Under the pieces are notes generated by a model that saw nothing but the letters and a program-made list of their open reading frames with translations, was not told where the DNA came from and searched no databases. A stretch of 64,000 nt of DNA from UBA6107 sp964459385 (GTDB lineage: Bacteria; Chloroflexota; Anaerolineae; Anaerolineales; Anaerolineaceae): positions 1 to 64,000 of the forward strand of contig CAYWLG010000011.1 in NCBI GenBank assembly GCA_964459385.1, given 5' to 3'. The first letter of the stretch is position 1, and every line of letters starts with the position of its first letter. Below, piece after piece: positions 22,626-31,735 of this stretch. Made by a program: the position numbers and the translations under genes.

Positions 22626-25409
22626 ATGAAGCGTTTATTGAATTTCACTCTGATCGCCGGTTTAGTGTTTCAGTTGCTTGGGGCTGTGACACAGGTTCAA
22701 GCTGCCAGCGATCAGCAGGCCACCGTAGCGGCTGAAAAAGCATATTCTCTGTTTCAACGCATGAATGCGGAAGAAAGGGTGGGCCAGCTCTTTCTGGTGT
22801 CCTTTAAGGGCACCGAAGTGGGTGAGACCAGCCAGATCTATGACCTGATAAATAACCGTCACGTGGGGGGAGTATTGCTGGAACAGGCCAACGATAATTT
22901 TGTCGGCCCAGAAGCCACAAATTCTTCTGCTCAAACGATGATCAATTCATTGCAGGCAATTGCACTCAATTACGGGAACAATAATTCAGTTTCAACTGTG
23001 AATATCCCCTTGTTTGTGGCGATTTCTCAAGAAGGGGATGGCTCACCGAATGACCAAATCCTCTCGGGACTGACACCCCTTGCCGACGAAATGGCGATCG
23101 GTGCCACCTGGAATTTGACCCGTGCCGAAGATACCGGCAAAGTGCTGGGTCAGGAACTCAACAGCCTGGGGATCAATTTGCTCTTGGGGCCATCTCTGGA
23201 TGTCTTGGATTCCACCCGCACCGTAGACAGTGAAGACATGAACGTTCGACTTTTTGGCGGTGACCCTTATTGGGTGGGGCAGATGGGGCAGTCTTACATC
23301 CGCGGCGTTCATGAAGGCAGCAACGGCCACATTGCCGTGATCGCAAAAAACTTTCCGGGCCGTGGCAGCGCAGACCGCCCGGCGGAAAATGAAGTCGCCA
23401 CAGTGCGAAAATCACTTGAACAGCTCAAGCAAATAGAACTGGCACCTTTTGTGGCCATCACCAGCGGCATTACCGATCCGTTGGAAAAGGCAGATGGCCT
23501 GCTGGTCTCGCATATCCGCTACCAGGGATTTCAGGGCAACATCCGTGCTACAACAAAACCCGTTTCATTGGACAGCACGGCATTGGAGCAAATTTTAGCG
23601 CTGAGCGAATTCTCTTCATGGCGCCAGGCTGGCGGCGTTATGGTCAGCGATGACCTGGGCACGGTCTCGATACAAAAATTCTTCGATTCTACCGGAACGA
23701 ATTTCGATGCCCGTTTGGTTGCCAGAAGCGCTTTTCTGGCCGGCAATGACCTTTTGTTTTTGGGCAACATCCGTTCTACCGGTGATGATGATAATTACAC
23801 CACCGTCAACAAGATCATTGATCAATTTGTCCAGAAGTATACTGAGGACCCTGCATTTGCCGAAAAGGTGGATAATGCGGTGCTGCGTTTGCTGACCTTG
23901 AAGTTCGAGCTTTATCCCGATTTCAACGCTGCCACAGTAATGCGAAGCGAGAATGATCTGGCTGAAGTGGGACTGTCGCAGCAGGTGACCTATCAGTTGG
24001 CAAATGAAGCGGCCACGCTCATCAGCCCCAGCTTGAGTGAAGTAGACTCCGTTTTGCCTGATCCTCCCCAGATCACAGATCGTATCGTTTTTATTTCAGA
24101 TCGCGTTAGCGCAACTCAGTGCAGCGGCTGTATACCTCAGACGGTCTTTTCGCCCGAGATGCTGCGCGATTCAGTGATCCGGCTTTACGGCTCACAGGCA
24201 GGGGAGCAGGTAAAAGACTACCGCCTTTCAGCGTACTCTTTTGTTGACCTGCAAAACTTGCTCGATCAAACGGGTGACGTTAATCAGCTTCAAGACGATC
24301 TGGCCTCGGCCGATTGGATCGTGCTTTCCTTTTTGGGGCAAAATCAGACCGCCATCGGGCAGCAGATCGTGAGACGCTTTCTCTCTGAGCGCTCTGATCT
24401 GATCAAAAACAAGCATGTGATCGGGTTTGCCTTCAATGCTCCCTATTATTTGGATGCGACCGACATTTCAAAGTTAACGGCATATTATGGCATTTATGGC
24501 AAAACGGCACCTTTTGTTGATGTCGCGGCCAGAGTGCTATTTCAAGAACTGATCCCCAGCGGGAATTTGCCGGTTTCGGTTGCCGGGGTGGGCTACGATC
24601 TGATCTCAGTCACGACTCCCGACCCAACTCAGATCATCCAGTTGATGCTGGAAGGCAGCGAAGAAGTTCCGGAGGTTGCACCCACAGCCTCTCTACAGCC
24701 AACCACGACGCTTGCTATGATCTTCAACGTAGGCGATACACTGCCCATTCGTACGGGCGTGATCGTAGATCACAATGGAAACCCGGTCCCGGATGGCACT
24801 GTGGTGCGCTTTATGATCGACACCGGCTCAGGAAGCGGCAATGTCGAAACAGTTGAGACAGTCACCACTGATGGTGTGGCTCGAACCACTTATCGCATTG
24901 CCAACAAAGGGATTTTGGAAATCAAGGTTCAGTCTGAACCGGCACTGGTTTCTCAAACTCTGCAACTGGATATTACCGACGCCGGAGGCGTGATCACTTC
25001 TATAGAGCCGACGGTGGTTCCTACCGAGGCCGCTACGCAAGAAGCTACACCTGAAGACACAGAAGCGAGTTTGCGTCCATACAACTCACATCCGATGGGA
25101 TTGCCAATGGCGACCGACTGGCTTTTAGTCACTATATTGGTGGTGGGTCTTTCAGCAGGCATCTTCTGGTTGGGGCTTAAACAATCCGGCACCAAATGGG
25201 CGATTCGCTGGGCCGGCTTTGCCTGTGTGAGTGGGTATCTCGTTTTCCTTTACTTAACGCTGGGACTGCCCGGTAGTGCAGGATTAATTAATAAAAGCGG
25301 CTCAACCGCAATTGCTTTAATATGCATCGCAGGCGTGTTATTTGGCTGGCTGATCGGGCTCACCTGGTGGTGGCTGGAAAAACGTCAGAAAAAGATATTA
25401 GTGAAGTAA
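22626..25409 (+). CDS. Membrane-anchored GH3-like protein with altered catalytic loop
   Basis: A 927-residue extracytoplasmic protein with a signal peptide (about 1-27). A glycoside hydrolase family 3 domain (about 40-440) of the beta-N-acetylglucosaminidase (NagZ) type follows, then a second GH3-type lobe (to about 680), an Ig-like domain (about 700-785), a Thr/Glu-rich linker and three membrane helices at the C terminus (about 830-920). The nucleophile site VSDDLG keeps Asp342. The NagZ acid/base loop, normally KHFPGHG...DSH, reads KNFPGRGSADRP (241-252), so all three His are missing. It may be a pseudoenzyme, a binding protein, or use another acid/base. Its 3' end overlaps the convergent kinase gene by 12 bases. 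Confidence 0.85.
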   Translation: MKRLLNFTLIAGLVFQLLGAVTQVQAASDQQATVAAEKAYSLFQRMNAEERVGQLFLVSFKGTEVGETSQIYDLINNRHVGGVLLEQANDNFVGPEATNSSAQTMINSLQAIALNYGNNNSVSTVNIPLFVAISQEGDGSPNDQILSGLTPLADEMAIGATWNLTRAEDTGKVLGQELNSLGINLLLGPSLDVLDSTRTVDSEDMNVRLFGGDPYWVGQMGQSYIRGVHEGSNGHIAVIAKNFPGRGSADRPAENEVATVRKSLEQLKQIELAPFVAITSGITDPLEKADGLLVSHIRYQGFQGNIRATTKPVSLDSTALEQILALSEFSSWRQAGGVMVSDDLGTVSIQKFFDSTGTNFDARLVARSAFLAGNDLLFLGNIRSTGDDDNYTTVNKIIDQFVQKYTEDPAFAEKVDNAVLRLLTLKFELYPDFNAATVMRSENDLAEVGLSQQVTYQLANEAATLISPSLSEVDSVLPDPPQITDRIVFISDRVSATQCSGCIPQTVFSPEMLRDSVIRLYGSQAGEQVKDYRLSAYSFVDLQNLLDQTGDVNQLQDDLASADWIVLSFLGQNQTAIGQQIVRRFLSERSDLIKNKHVIGFAFNAPYYLDATDISKLTAYYGIYGKTAPFVDVAARVLFQELIPSGNLPVSVAGVGYDLISVTTPDPTQIIQLMLEGSEEVPEVAPTASLQPTTTLAMIFNVGDTLPIRTGVIVDHNGNPVPDGTVVRFMIDTGSGSGNVETVETVTTDGVARTTYRIANKGILEIKVQSEPALVSQTLQLDITDAGGVITSIEPTVVPTEAATQEATPEDTEASLRPYNSHPMGLPMATDWLLVTILVVGLSAGIFWLGLKQSGTKWAIRWAGFACVSGYLVFLYLTLGLPGSAGLINKSGSTAIALICIAGVLFGWLIGLTWWWLEKRQKKILVK

Positions 25410-26381
25410 GGTGATCAGCAAAGTAATTACACTCAACGCCGCCGCCACAATGACCAGCGTGCGCTCAGATCGTGAATGAAACCAATCATATTTAGGCTGC
25501 ACTCTGCGTCCGCTGCTCGAAACGATGGGGCGGCTGCCGATTAATGCTTCACGAAATGCTTCGACGTTTTCAGGGCGGTCATCCGGGTGCAGCTCCATTG
25601 CCCAGAGAATCGCCTTTTGCGTGCGCAAGCTGATTGACGGATTGATCTCGCGCGGCGCCAACAATGCATCAGGTGCCAGAAATCGTTCACGCGCGTCGGC
25701 AGGGGGATGGTTGGTCAGCAGGTGGTAAAGGGTGGATCCAAAGCTAAAAATATCACTGCGGGCGTCTGTATGGCCCGTATCGCCCCCATATTGCTCAAAG
25801 GGGGTATAAAGAGCAGTGCCTTGCCCCTGCAGAATCGTGATGGTCACTTCACCGGGTGCAAGCAGTTTCACCAGCCCAAAATCAACGAGCTTGATCATGC
25901 CGTTGGGCATGAGCTTCAGGTTGCCGGGTTTAATATCGCGGTGAAGAATGGGCGGATTTTGCTGGTGCAGGTAGATAAGCGCATCTGAAAGCTGGTTCGC
26001 CCAGTCGAGCACGTCCGTTTCAGGAAGAAAACTCTTTTTCTCCTGGGCTTCAGACATGAGCGTGCGCAGGTCTTTGCCGGGGACGAAATCCATGACAAGA
26101 TAGTCTTTCGGACCGCTGGTAAAGAAATCGGATACCTTGGGCAAATTGGGGTGATCGAGACGTGCCAGAACGGTGGCCTCGCGCATGAACTGGTCGCGGG
26201 CTTCTTGCACCACTTTTGCCGGAAGGGTGCGGTCGTGCTCCACTTCTTTCAACGCACACTGCCGCCCTTCCAGACGCATATCATCGGCCAGATAGATACA
26301 TCCCATTCCCCCTTGCCCAATGATGCGGCGAATGCGGTATCGGCCGTGCAGCGTTTCTCCAATTTTGGATGGAATCGGCAT
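25398..26381 (-). CDS. Ser/Thr protein kinase with C-terminal membrane helix
   Basis: A 327-residue Hanks-type kinase. The glycine loop is GQGGMG (22-27), the ATP Lys is Lys45 in CALKE, the catalytic loop is HRDIKPGN (147-154) and the metal loop is DFG (167-169). A single helix near residues 305-325 is at the very end, so the kinase would face the cytoplasm with almost no extracellular part; it lacks the PASTA sensors of PknB. I chose the ATG at 26381 (MPIPSKIGETL); the longer in-frame start at 26477 would overlap the divergent FHA gene. It is transcribed away from that gene, a likely functional partner. Confidence 0.93.
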   Translation of the reverse strand: MPIPSKIGETLHGRYRIRRIIGQGGMGCIYLADDMRLEGRQCALKEVEHDRTLPAKVVQEARDQFMREATVLARLDHPNLPKVSDFFTSGPKDYLVMDFVPGKDLRTLMSEAQEKKSFLPETDVLDWANQLSDALIYLHQQNPPILHRDIKPGNLKLMPNGMIKLVDFGLVKLLAPGEVTITILQGQGTALYTPFEQYGGDTGHTDARSDIFSFGSTLYHLLTNHPPADARERFLAPDALLAPREINPSISLRTQKAILWAMELHPDDRPENVEAFREALIGSRPIVSSSGRRVQPKYDWFHSRSERTLVIVAAALSVITLLITLLH

Positions 26382-26465
26382 ATCCAGTCTCTCAATGGTG
26401 CTTGACAGTGCTAAAATAAAAAAGTAAATTTCTGATATATTATACATGAGGAGAGTTACCCGGGG

Positions 26466-27167
26466 ATGCCGAATCACTTGTCAGGGACAGGGAAACAGGG
26501 CAATAACCATTTTGATCAAAATCCGATTTTGGTGGCTCAGCAGGGACCGCTGGAAGGTCAACGCTGGAACATCTTCAAAGAGGTGTTGATCGGGCGCGCC
26601 TCTGAATGTACCATCCAGATCGATGACCGGCAAGTCTCTCGCATTCACGCCAGAGTGGTGCAGGATGTCAATAATCATCGAATCCTGCTGGAAGACCTGG
26701 GCAGCAAGAACGGCACATTTTTTCAGGGGGAACCAATAGTGGAGCCCATCATGCTCGCCGATGGCGACGTTTTTCAGGTTTCGATGCTGCAGAAGTTCGT
26801 CTTTTATTCCACCGATGCGACAGTTCCGCTTGAAGATATGCCCACACTCGATATCAAAAAAGCGCAGGGCATTTTGCTTGACCGAAAATCACGGCGTGTT
26901 TGGGTGGGCACACGAGAGCTGATGCCACCGCTTTCTGTGCCACAGTTCCGCTTGCTCGAAGCCTTGTTCGAGCAACCCGGTCTGGTAGTGGCCAGAGACA
27001 AACTGGTGGATGCCGTTTGGGGCAAAGAACAATCAGAGGGCGTTTCTGAACAGGCTTTGGATGCCCTCATTCGCAGGCTGCGGGATCGCTTATCAGAAAT
27101 TGACCCCAATCATGAATATATCGTGACCGTGCGTGGGCATGGGCTGCGTTTGGAAAATCGTTCGTAA
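26466..27167 (+). CDS. FHA-domain protein with C-terminal OmpR-type winged helix
   Basis: A 233-residue cytoplasmic protein. The FHA domain (about 22-115) has the phosphothreonine-binding pattern GRASECTIQIDD, then VSRIHARV and DLGSKNGTF. The C-terminal part (about 135-230) is an OmpR/PhoB-type DNA-binding winged helix, with SVPQFRLLEALFEQPG and VWGKEQSEGVSEQALDALIRRLR. A receiver domain is absent, so phosphothreonine recognition may replace aspartate phosphorylation as input. It is divergent from a Ser/Thr kinase with only 84 bases between starts, supporting a kinase-to-transcription-factor pair. Monocistronic. Confidence 0.92.
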   Translation: MPNHLSGTGKQGNNHFDQNPILVAQQGPLEGQRWNIFKEVLIGRASECTIQIDDRQVSRIHARVVQDVNNHRILLEDLGSKNGTFFQGEPIVEPIMLADGDVFQVSMLQKFVFYSTDATVPLEDMPTLDIKKAQGILLDRKSRRVWVGTRELMPPLSVPQFRLLEALFEQPGLVVARDKLVDAVWGKEQSEGVSEQALDALIRRLRDRLSEIDPNHEYIVTVRGHGLRLENRS

Positions 27168-27170
27168 TAA

Positions 27171-27204
27171 AAAAGACCTTCTCAAAATTTTGAGAAGGTC
27201 TTTT
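27171..27204. terminator. Bidirectional terminator, 34-bp perfect palindrome
   Basis: AAAAGACCTTCTCAAAA and its complement (27171-27204) lie between the converging FHA gene and CpXC gene. Poly-T is present on both strands. Confidence 0.93.
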
Positions 27205-27220
27205 ACCTGATATTCCAGGA

Positions 27221-28573
27221 TCAACTGTGTAAATTCTTTTCCATGTTGAAGCGCAGTGCTAATTTGTAAGCGCTCTCAAGGGCCTGCACCAGTTCAGGAT
27301 TCTGGCTGCGCGCTTGCCCTTCATTAATGATGGAGTTCATTGCCTGCAGCAGTTCATCGGTAACCAGTGCGCTGTTCTCTTCCAGAACCTGGCGCTGAGC
27401 GGTTTCATCCGGGGCATCCAGCAGTTTTTGAATCAACTCAACTTCTGGCGGAGGGGTGCTCATTTTTTCAAGGATCGAGGAGATTTTCTGAATTTTATCA
27501 ATGCGGGCCAGATCGCCGGCCTGATTGGCGCGGTCGAATTCGCTGCGCAAGGCCTGGCTGAAGAATTCATCCAATTCGGGCAGGTGTTTGTTAATCGCTG
27601 CTTCAAGATCGGGATCTTCCAAAATGGTATTCAGAAGTTTTTCCGCGTTCTCGACCTGCTGCTTCATTTGCAGATCAATTTCACGGGTGATCTTTAACAA
27701 GCGCTCACGCAGCACGGTCAACTGCTGTTTCTTTGCGTCCGTTTCCTTGTCGATGCGTTCGGTCAGGGTCTGGAAGAATTGATAGTCCATGCCGTTGCGG
27801 GTGAGGCTGACGACCGTGGCCAAGGCACTTTCAGAGTGTATCTCGGCCAAAATGTCGAGCAGTTTTTCGCGGGTAAGACCTTCTTTGCTGGCATCCTGCA
27901 GGGCTTTGATGGCTTTTTGGGCTTCCTGGTTCTGCACCATCAGTTCGCGCCCGAAAGCCGTGTTCTCAAGCAACTCTTTTTGCAGGTCGGCCAGCATTTG
28001 AGCCGATTTGTCGTCGCCTTGATTGATGGAAGATTCCACCAGGGTGGTGAGAATGGTGAAGAGATTGCCATCCACCAGCGGTTCTTCTTCCTGAATGATC
28101 TTGACGCGATCGGCCGACTCTGGGGTGGTGATGAGACGCTGCAGCAGATTAACACGCTTTTGCTGGGCTTCCATCATCTCTTTGGTGATGCCGTCCGCTT
28201 CGAGGATGCGGTCGATCAGCGTTTGGTAGGTGAGCATGGTCTGCGGCTGAAAGAGGTAGCCTTTGCGCTTTTCGGCGGGGAGGGCATTTACGACCTGGGT
28301 GATCAATGGGCCGATCTGTTTTTCCTGCTCATTGACGGGTAACCCCATATCCGGCGGGAAGAAGGTGAGGAGCAGCTCTTTTTCAGGGTCATGGTAAACG
28401 ATGGGGGTGGCAATGAGGCCCTCATAACCACAAGACTGGCAGTGGGTGACGTTGGTGGCCCGGCCGAGCAGTTTCTGTTTGGCCGTGGGATCGGTACTCA
28501 TATCAAACAGTTGTTGAACTTCGGCAACAACCGGTTGGTGACAGCGTGGGCAAGTGGTTTGAATTCGCGACAT
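27221..28573 (-). CDS. CpXC-domain protein with coiled-coil body
   Basis: A 450-residue cytoplasmic protein of unknown function. The N-terminal CpXC-like zinc domain (about 1-130) has CPRC (Cys8, Cys11) and CQSC (Cys45, Cys48). The rest (about 140-450) is long alpha-helical and charged, with heptad-like stretches such as the region around residues 270-320. No catalytic motif is visible. Roles as a scaffold or adaptor are possible but unsupported. It is downstream of the histidine kinase on the same strand with an 81-base gap, and no clear terminator between, so readthrough from the kinase operon is possible. Confidence 0.78.
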   Translation of the reverse strand: MSRIQTTCPRCHQPVVAEVQQLFDMSTDPTAKQKLLGRATNVTHCQSCGYEGLIATPIVYHDPEKELLLTFFPPDMGLPVNEQEKQIGPLITQVVNALPAEKRKGYLFQPQTMLTYQTLIDRILEADGITKEMMEAQQKRVNLLQRLITTPESADRVKIIQEEEPLVDGNLFTILTTLVESSINQGDDKSAQMLADLQKELLENTAFGRELMVQNQEAQKAIKALQDASKEGLTREKLLDILAEIHSESALATVVSLTRNGMDYQFFQTLTERIDKETDAKKQQLTVLRERLLKITREIDLQMKQQVENAEKLLNTILEDPDLEAAINKHLPELDEFFSQALRSEFDRANQAGDLARIDKIQKISSILEKMSTPPPEVELIQKLLDAPDETAQRQVLEENSALVTDELLQAMNSIINEGQARSQNPELVQALESAYKLALRFNMEKNLHS

Positions 28574-28654
28574 TTTTCACTCACTTCAATTAGGATAAAT
28601 ACGAACCGATTATACCATTTGAGGTTTTTACGATTGTCTGAATCTCATTAGAGT

Positions 28655-30214
28655 TTATTGGTTTCTTGAAATAGGCAGCGAGAAGCAAACTCTGGCCCCT
28701 TTACCGTGTTCGGGATCGATCCAGATGCGACCGCCGTGTGCTTCGACGATGGCTTTGGCCAGGTACATGCCCAACCCGGCGCCTTTGGTCTGTTTAATGG
28801 CATTGGGCGCCCGGTAGAAACGATCAAACACAAAAGGCAGGTCATTGGGGTCAATACCGGGGCCTTCATCGCTGATGCAGAAGATGAGGTTATCGTTCTT
28901 GACTTCCGCAGCGATATCAATGGTGCCGCCGGGGGAATACTTGATGGCATTGGAGACCAGATTGGAAAAAACCTGATTCAGGCGGGTTTCGTCCGCCAGG
29001 ATCACCGGCAGGTTGGCGGGTAAGTGCACTGTGATGGTGTGTTTCTCGGTTTGGGTGCGAAAACGCGCGGCGACCCGCTCAACCAGATCGGTAATTTGAA
29101 CATCCGAACGTTTGATGGTGAACCCGCTGGCCTGCAAGCGGGTGGCGTCGAGCAAGTTCTCGATGTAGCCGCTCAAGCGGTCGGCTTCCTCTTCGATCAC
29201 CTGAAGGCTCTCCTGCAAAATGGCGGGGTCCCAATGGGTATCGTCACGGCGCAGGGTGCCCACATATCCCTTGATCAATGCCACCGGTGTTTTCAGTTCA
29301 TGGCTGACCACCGAAATGAAAGTGCTTTTCATTTCTTCGGCTTGTCTGAAACGGGTGATGTCTCGCACCGTGGTGATGACGTTCAGCAGGCTCCCTTCAT
29401 CAGAAAGAAGCGGAGCATAGGTAATGCCCACCGGCAGGGGAGGGTTGCCATTGGGGCGCGAAAGATCGCCTTCCACATACAGGGTGGCGTGCGCAGTGAG
29501 TGGCCAGCCCCCGGCCACGGCTTGTTCAAGCGTCATCAACTGTGGGTCTTTGGCCCAGGTGATCACCTCTTCGTGCGATTTGCCCTGAATTTCTTCAATG
29601 TGCTGGCCGAGCATGTGACTGAAAGCCGGGTTGACACGTTCGATCTTGAGGTCGTGGGTGAGGACGAGAATCCCATCCGCAGCAGAATCGAGCAGGGCTG
29701 AAAAGCGCCTGCGGTCATTTTCAACCTGTTTGTAGAGCTGCGCGTTTTGCACTGCAATGGCGGCCTGATCGGCAAAACTGCTGAGCAGTACACGGTCATT
29801 GGAAGTGAAAGCGGCAAACTGCCTGAAAACGAAGATCACGCCCACGACCCGGTTGCCGGTGATGAGGGGAAGGCCAACGGAACTGAGCCGTCCCATGCTG
29901 ATGGCCTGGGTAAAGACCCCCAGCATACGATTAATGACCACGATCTCAGTATCGCGCGGGTTTTCATCTTCGGGAATTTGCGAGAGCTGCGACTCGAGAT
30001 ATTGCAAAAGGGCAGGCGGGAGACCGTTGGAAACGCGGATCTGCCACCCTTCTGTTTGTGAACGCAACGCGATGAGCCCGGCCTGCCCGGCCAGCATTTC
30101 AATGGAAATATTGAGGATGCGCTCGAGTAACTTATCGAGGTCCAGTTCTTGCGTCAAGGCACGCGAAATTTCGAGCAGGTAATCGCGTTGGCGAACGCGA
30201 AAATCAGGCAACAT
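28655..30214 (-). CDS. GAF-PAS sensor histidine kinase
   Basis: A 519-residue soluble kinase. A GAF domain (about 12-165) and a PAS domain (about 172-290) are followed by HisKA with phospho-acceptor His305 in SHELKTP. HATPase_c motifs follow: NLVSNAIKYS (N box), DEGPGID (G1) and GAGLGMYL (G2). It has no membrane helix, so it senses a cytoplasmic signal. No response regulator is adjacent; it would act on one encoded elsewhere. It begins 9 bases after the aminotransferase stop and is probably in that operon. Confidence 0.94.
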   Translation of the reverse strand: MLPDFRVRQRDYLLEISRALTQELDLDKLLERILNISIEMLAGQAGLIALRSQTEGWQIRVSNGLPPALLQYLESQLSQIPEDENPRDTEIVVINRMLGVFTQAISMGRLSSVGLPLITGNRVVGVIFVFRQFAAFTSNDRVLLSSFADQAAIAVQNAQLYKQVENDRRRFSALLDSAADGILVLTHDLKIERVNPAFSHMLGQHIEEIQGKSHEEVITWAKDPQLMTLEQAVAGGWPLTAHATLYVEGDLSRPNGNPPLPVGITYAPLLSDEGSLLNVITTVRDITRFRQAEEMKSTFISVVSHELKTPVALIKGYVGTLRRDDTHWDPAILQESLQVIEEEADRLSGYIENLLDATRLQASGFTIKRSDVQITDLVERVAARFRTQTEKHTITVHLPANLPVILADETRLNQVFSNLVSNAIKYSPGGTIDIAAEVKNDNLIFCISDEGPGIDPNDLPFVFDRFYRAPNAIKQTKGAGLGMYLAKAIVEAHGGRIWIDPEHGKGARVCFSLPISRNQ

Positions 30215-30223
30215 GAAGGGTAC

Positions 30224-31585
30224 TTATCCTTTGGCTATGTCGATCTCGTCTTTTTTGCTGACCCAGTCGTCCATCTCTTCGGCCAGGCTGATGGCCTCTT
30301 CGAAGATCTCCAGCCCTTCTTCGGCTTCTGCCTTTGTCAGGGTTAGGGGCGGGGAGACACGCACTGTGCTCTTGCCACAGCCCAAAGTGAGCAGTCCGCG
30401 TTCAAAGGCAAGGTGTTCAATGCTATCGCGCAAGCCAATGGCAGGCACTTTGCTGGCTTTATCGGTAACGAACTCGACGCCGATCATCAGTCCGATGCCG
30501 CGCACACAACCCATAGACGGGTGGTTGGGCTGCATTTCACGCAGGCGCTTGAGAATATAGTCGCCTACCTGTGCGGCGTTGTGCATGTATTCGTCTTCGA
30601 TCAGGCTCAGTGTTTCGATGGCCGCGGCACAGGCAATGGGGTTGCCACCATAAGTGTTGCCATGCGACCCTTTGGGCCAGGTAACGACGCTCTTGCGGGC
30701 CACCATCGCCCCCATCGGTACCCCAGAAGCAATGCCTTTGGCTACGGCAATGATATCGGGTTCAACCCCGAAGTTTTCAATCGACCACCACCTGCCCGTG
30801 CGTCCTACGCCGGCCTGAACTTCATCCGCAATCAGCAGAATGCCATAGCGATCACAAAGCGCTCTTAATTCGGGGAAGAAGGATGCCGGTGGAACGATAT
30901 AGCCGCCTTCCCCCTGAATTGGTTCCACCAAAATGCCGGCAACTTCATCTGAAGGGACAATCTTGCCGAAGATCTCTTCTTCGAGATAGCGAATTACGGC
31001 TGTGCCGTCGTCCTCACCGGGGCGGGTTTGCAGCACAGGCCGGTAGGGGTCGGGGAAGGGAACGTGGGTCACGCCGTTCATCATGGGGAAGAAACCGCGA
31101 TGATAATGCGGTTTGCTGGCGGTGAAACTGACCGCCCCCATAGTGCGGCCGTGAAAACCGCCCAGAAAACCGATAAACTGCGAGCGGCCGGTAGAATAAC
31201 GGGCTAATTTGATGGCGGCTTCGATGCTCTCCGTACCCGAATTTGTCATAAACGAAACCGCATCCTCACGAAAAGGAGCGATGCGATCAAGGTATTCTGC
31301 TAATTCAACCCATTTGGGGTGATAAAAATCGGACGAAATGTGAATAAACTTTTCAGCTTGTTCCTGGATTGCTTTTACAACTCTGGGGTGGCTGTGCCCC
31401 GTGGAGGTGACGGCGATCCCGGCGGCAAAATCGAGGAACCGGTTCCCATCCACATCCCAAACTTCCGAGCCGCGACCGTGATCCATTACAAAAGGATACC
31501 CTCTCGGGTAAGAGGGAGAGACCACTTTTTGGTCTCGTTCAATGTAGCTCTGTGCTATTGGCCCTGGTAAGTTAAGCACCTTCAT
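30224..31585 (-). CDS. Class III (ornithine/GABA-type) aminotransferase
   Basis: A 453-residue PLP aminotransferase. Lys283 in AVAKGIASGVP binds PLP. IADEVQAGVGRTGRWW contains the conserved Asp for the pyridine nitrogen. The N terminus (PGPIAQSYIERD, SPSYPRGYPFVM) places it in the 'acetylornithine aminotransferase family' common in Thermus and archaea, whose members act on ornithine, lysine or 4-aminobutyrate, or as racemases. The exact substrate is not determinable here, and no arginine or GABA genes are near. A strong TAAGGAGG site precedes the ATG. First gene of an operon with the histidine kinase. Confidence 0.92.
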   Translation of the reverse strand: MKVLNLPGPIAQSYIERDQKVVSPSYPRGYPFVMDHGRGSEVWDVDGNRFLDFAAGIAVTSTGHSHPRVVKAIQEQAEKFIHISSDFYHPKWVELAEYLDRIAPFREDAVSFMTNSGTESIEAAIKLARYSTGRSQFIGFLGGFHGRTMGAVSFTASKPHYHRGFFPMMNGVTHVPFPDPYRPVLQTRPGEDDGTAVIRYLEEEIFGKIVPSDEVAGILVEPIQGEGGYIVPPASFFPELRALCDRYGILLIADEVQAGVGRTGRWWSIENFGVEPDIIAVAKGIASGVPMGAMVARKSVVTWPKGSHGNTYGGNPIACAAAIETLSLIEDEYMHNAAQVGDYILKRLREMQPNHPSMGCVRGIGLMIGVEFVTDKASKVPAIGLRDSIEHLAFERGLLTLGCGKSTVRVSPPLTLTKAEAEEGLEIFEEAISLAEEMDDWVSKKDEIDIAKG

Positions 31586-31671
31586 AGAAATCCTCCTTAA
31601 AATAAAACTAGCCGGAACGGTGGCTAACTACAGAACGAACTTCTTCTATTAATATGTATATTCGTATGGAT

Positions 31672-31677
31672 ATTATA
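31672..31677 (-). promoter_or_regulatory. -10 box of the aminotransferase operon
   Basis: TATAAT on the minus strand about 86 bases upstream of the start at 31585, in an AT-rich region. The -35 box is uncertain. Confidence 0.4.
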
Positions 31678-31685
31678 TCATGCAC

Positions 31686-31717
31686 AAAAAAATCCCCGGT
31701 CAAACGTGAACCGGGGA
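31686..31717 (-). terminator. Terminator of the ROK kinase gene
   Basis: TCCCCGGT/ACCGGGGA stem (31693-31700, 31710-31717) with an A run at 31686-31692 that reads as poly-T on the minus strand. Confidence 0.85.
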
Positions 31718-31735
31718 AGAATCAGACCGAATGGC

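Noticed and set aside
25410..25480. Promoter or terminator between the GH3-like gene and the kinase
   Set aside because: The genes overlap tail to tail by 12 bases and no hairpin is seen.
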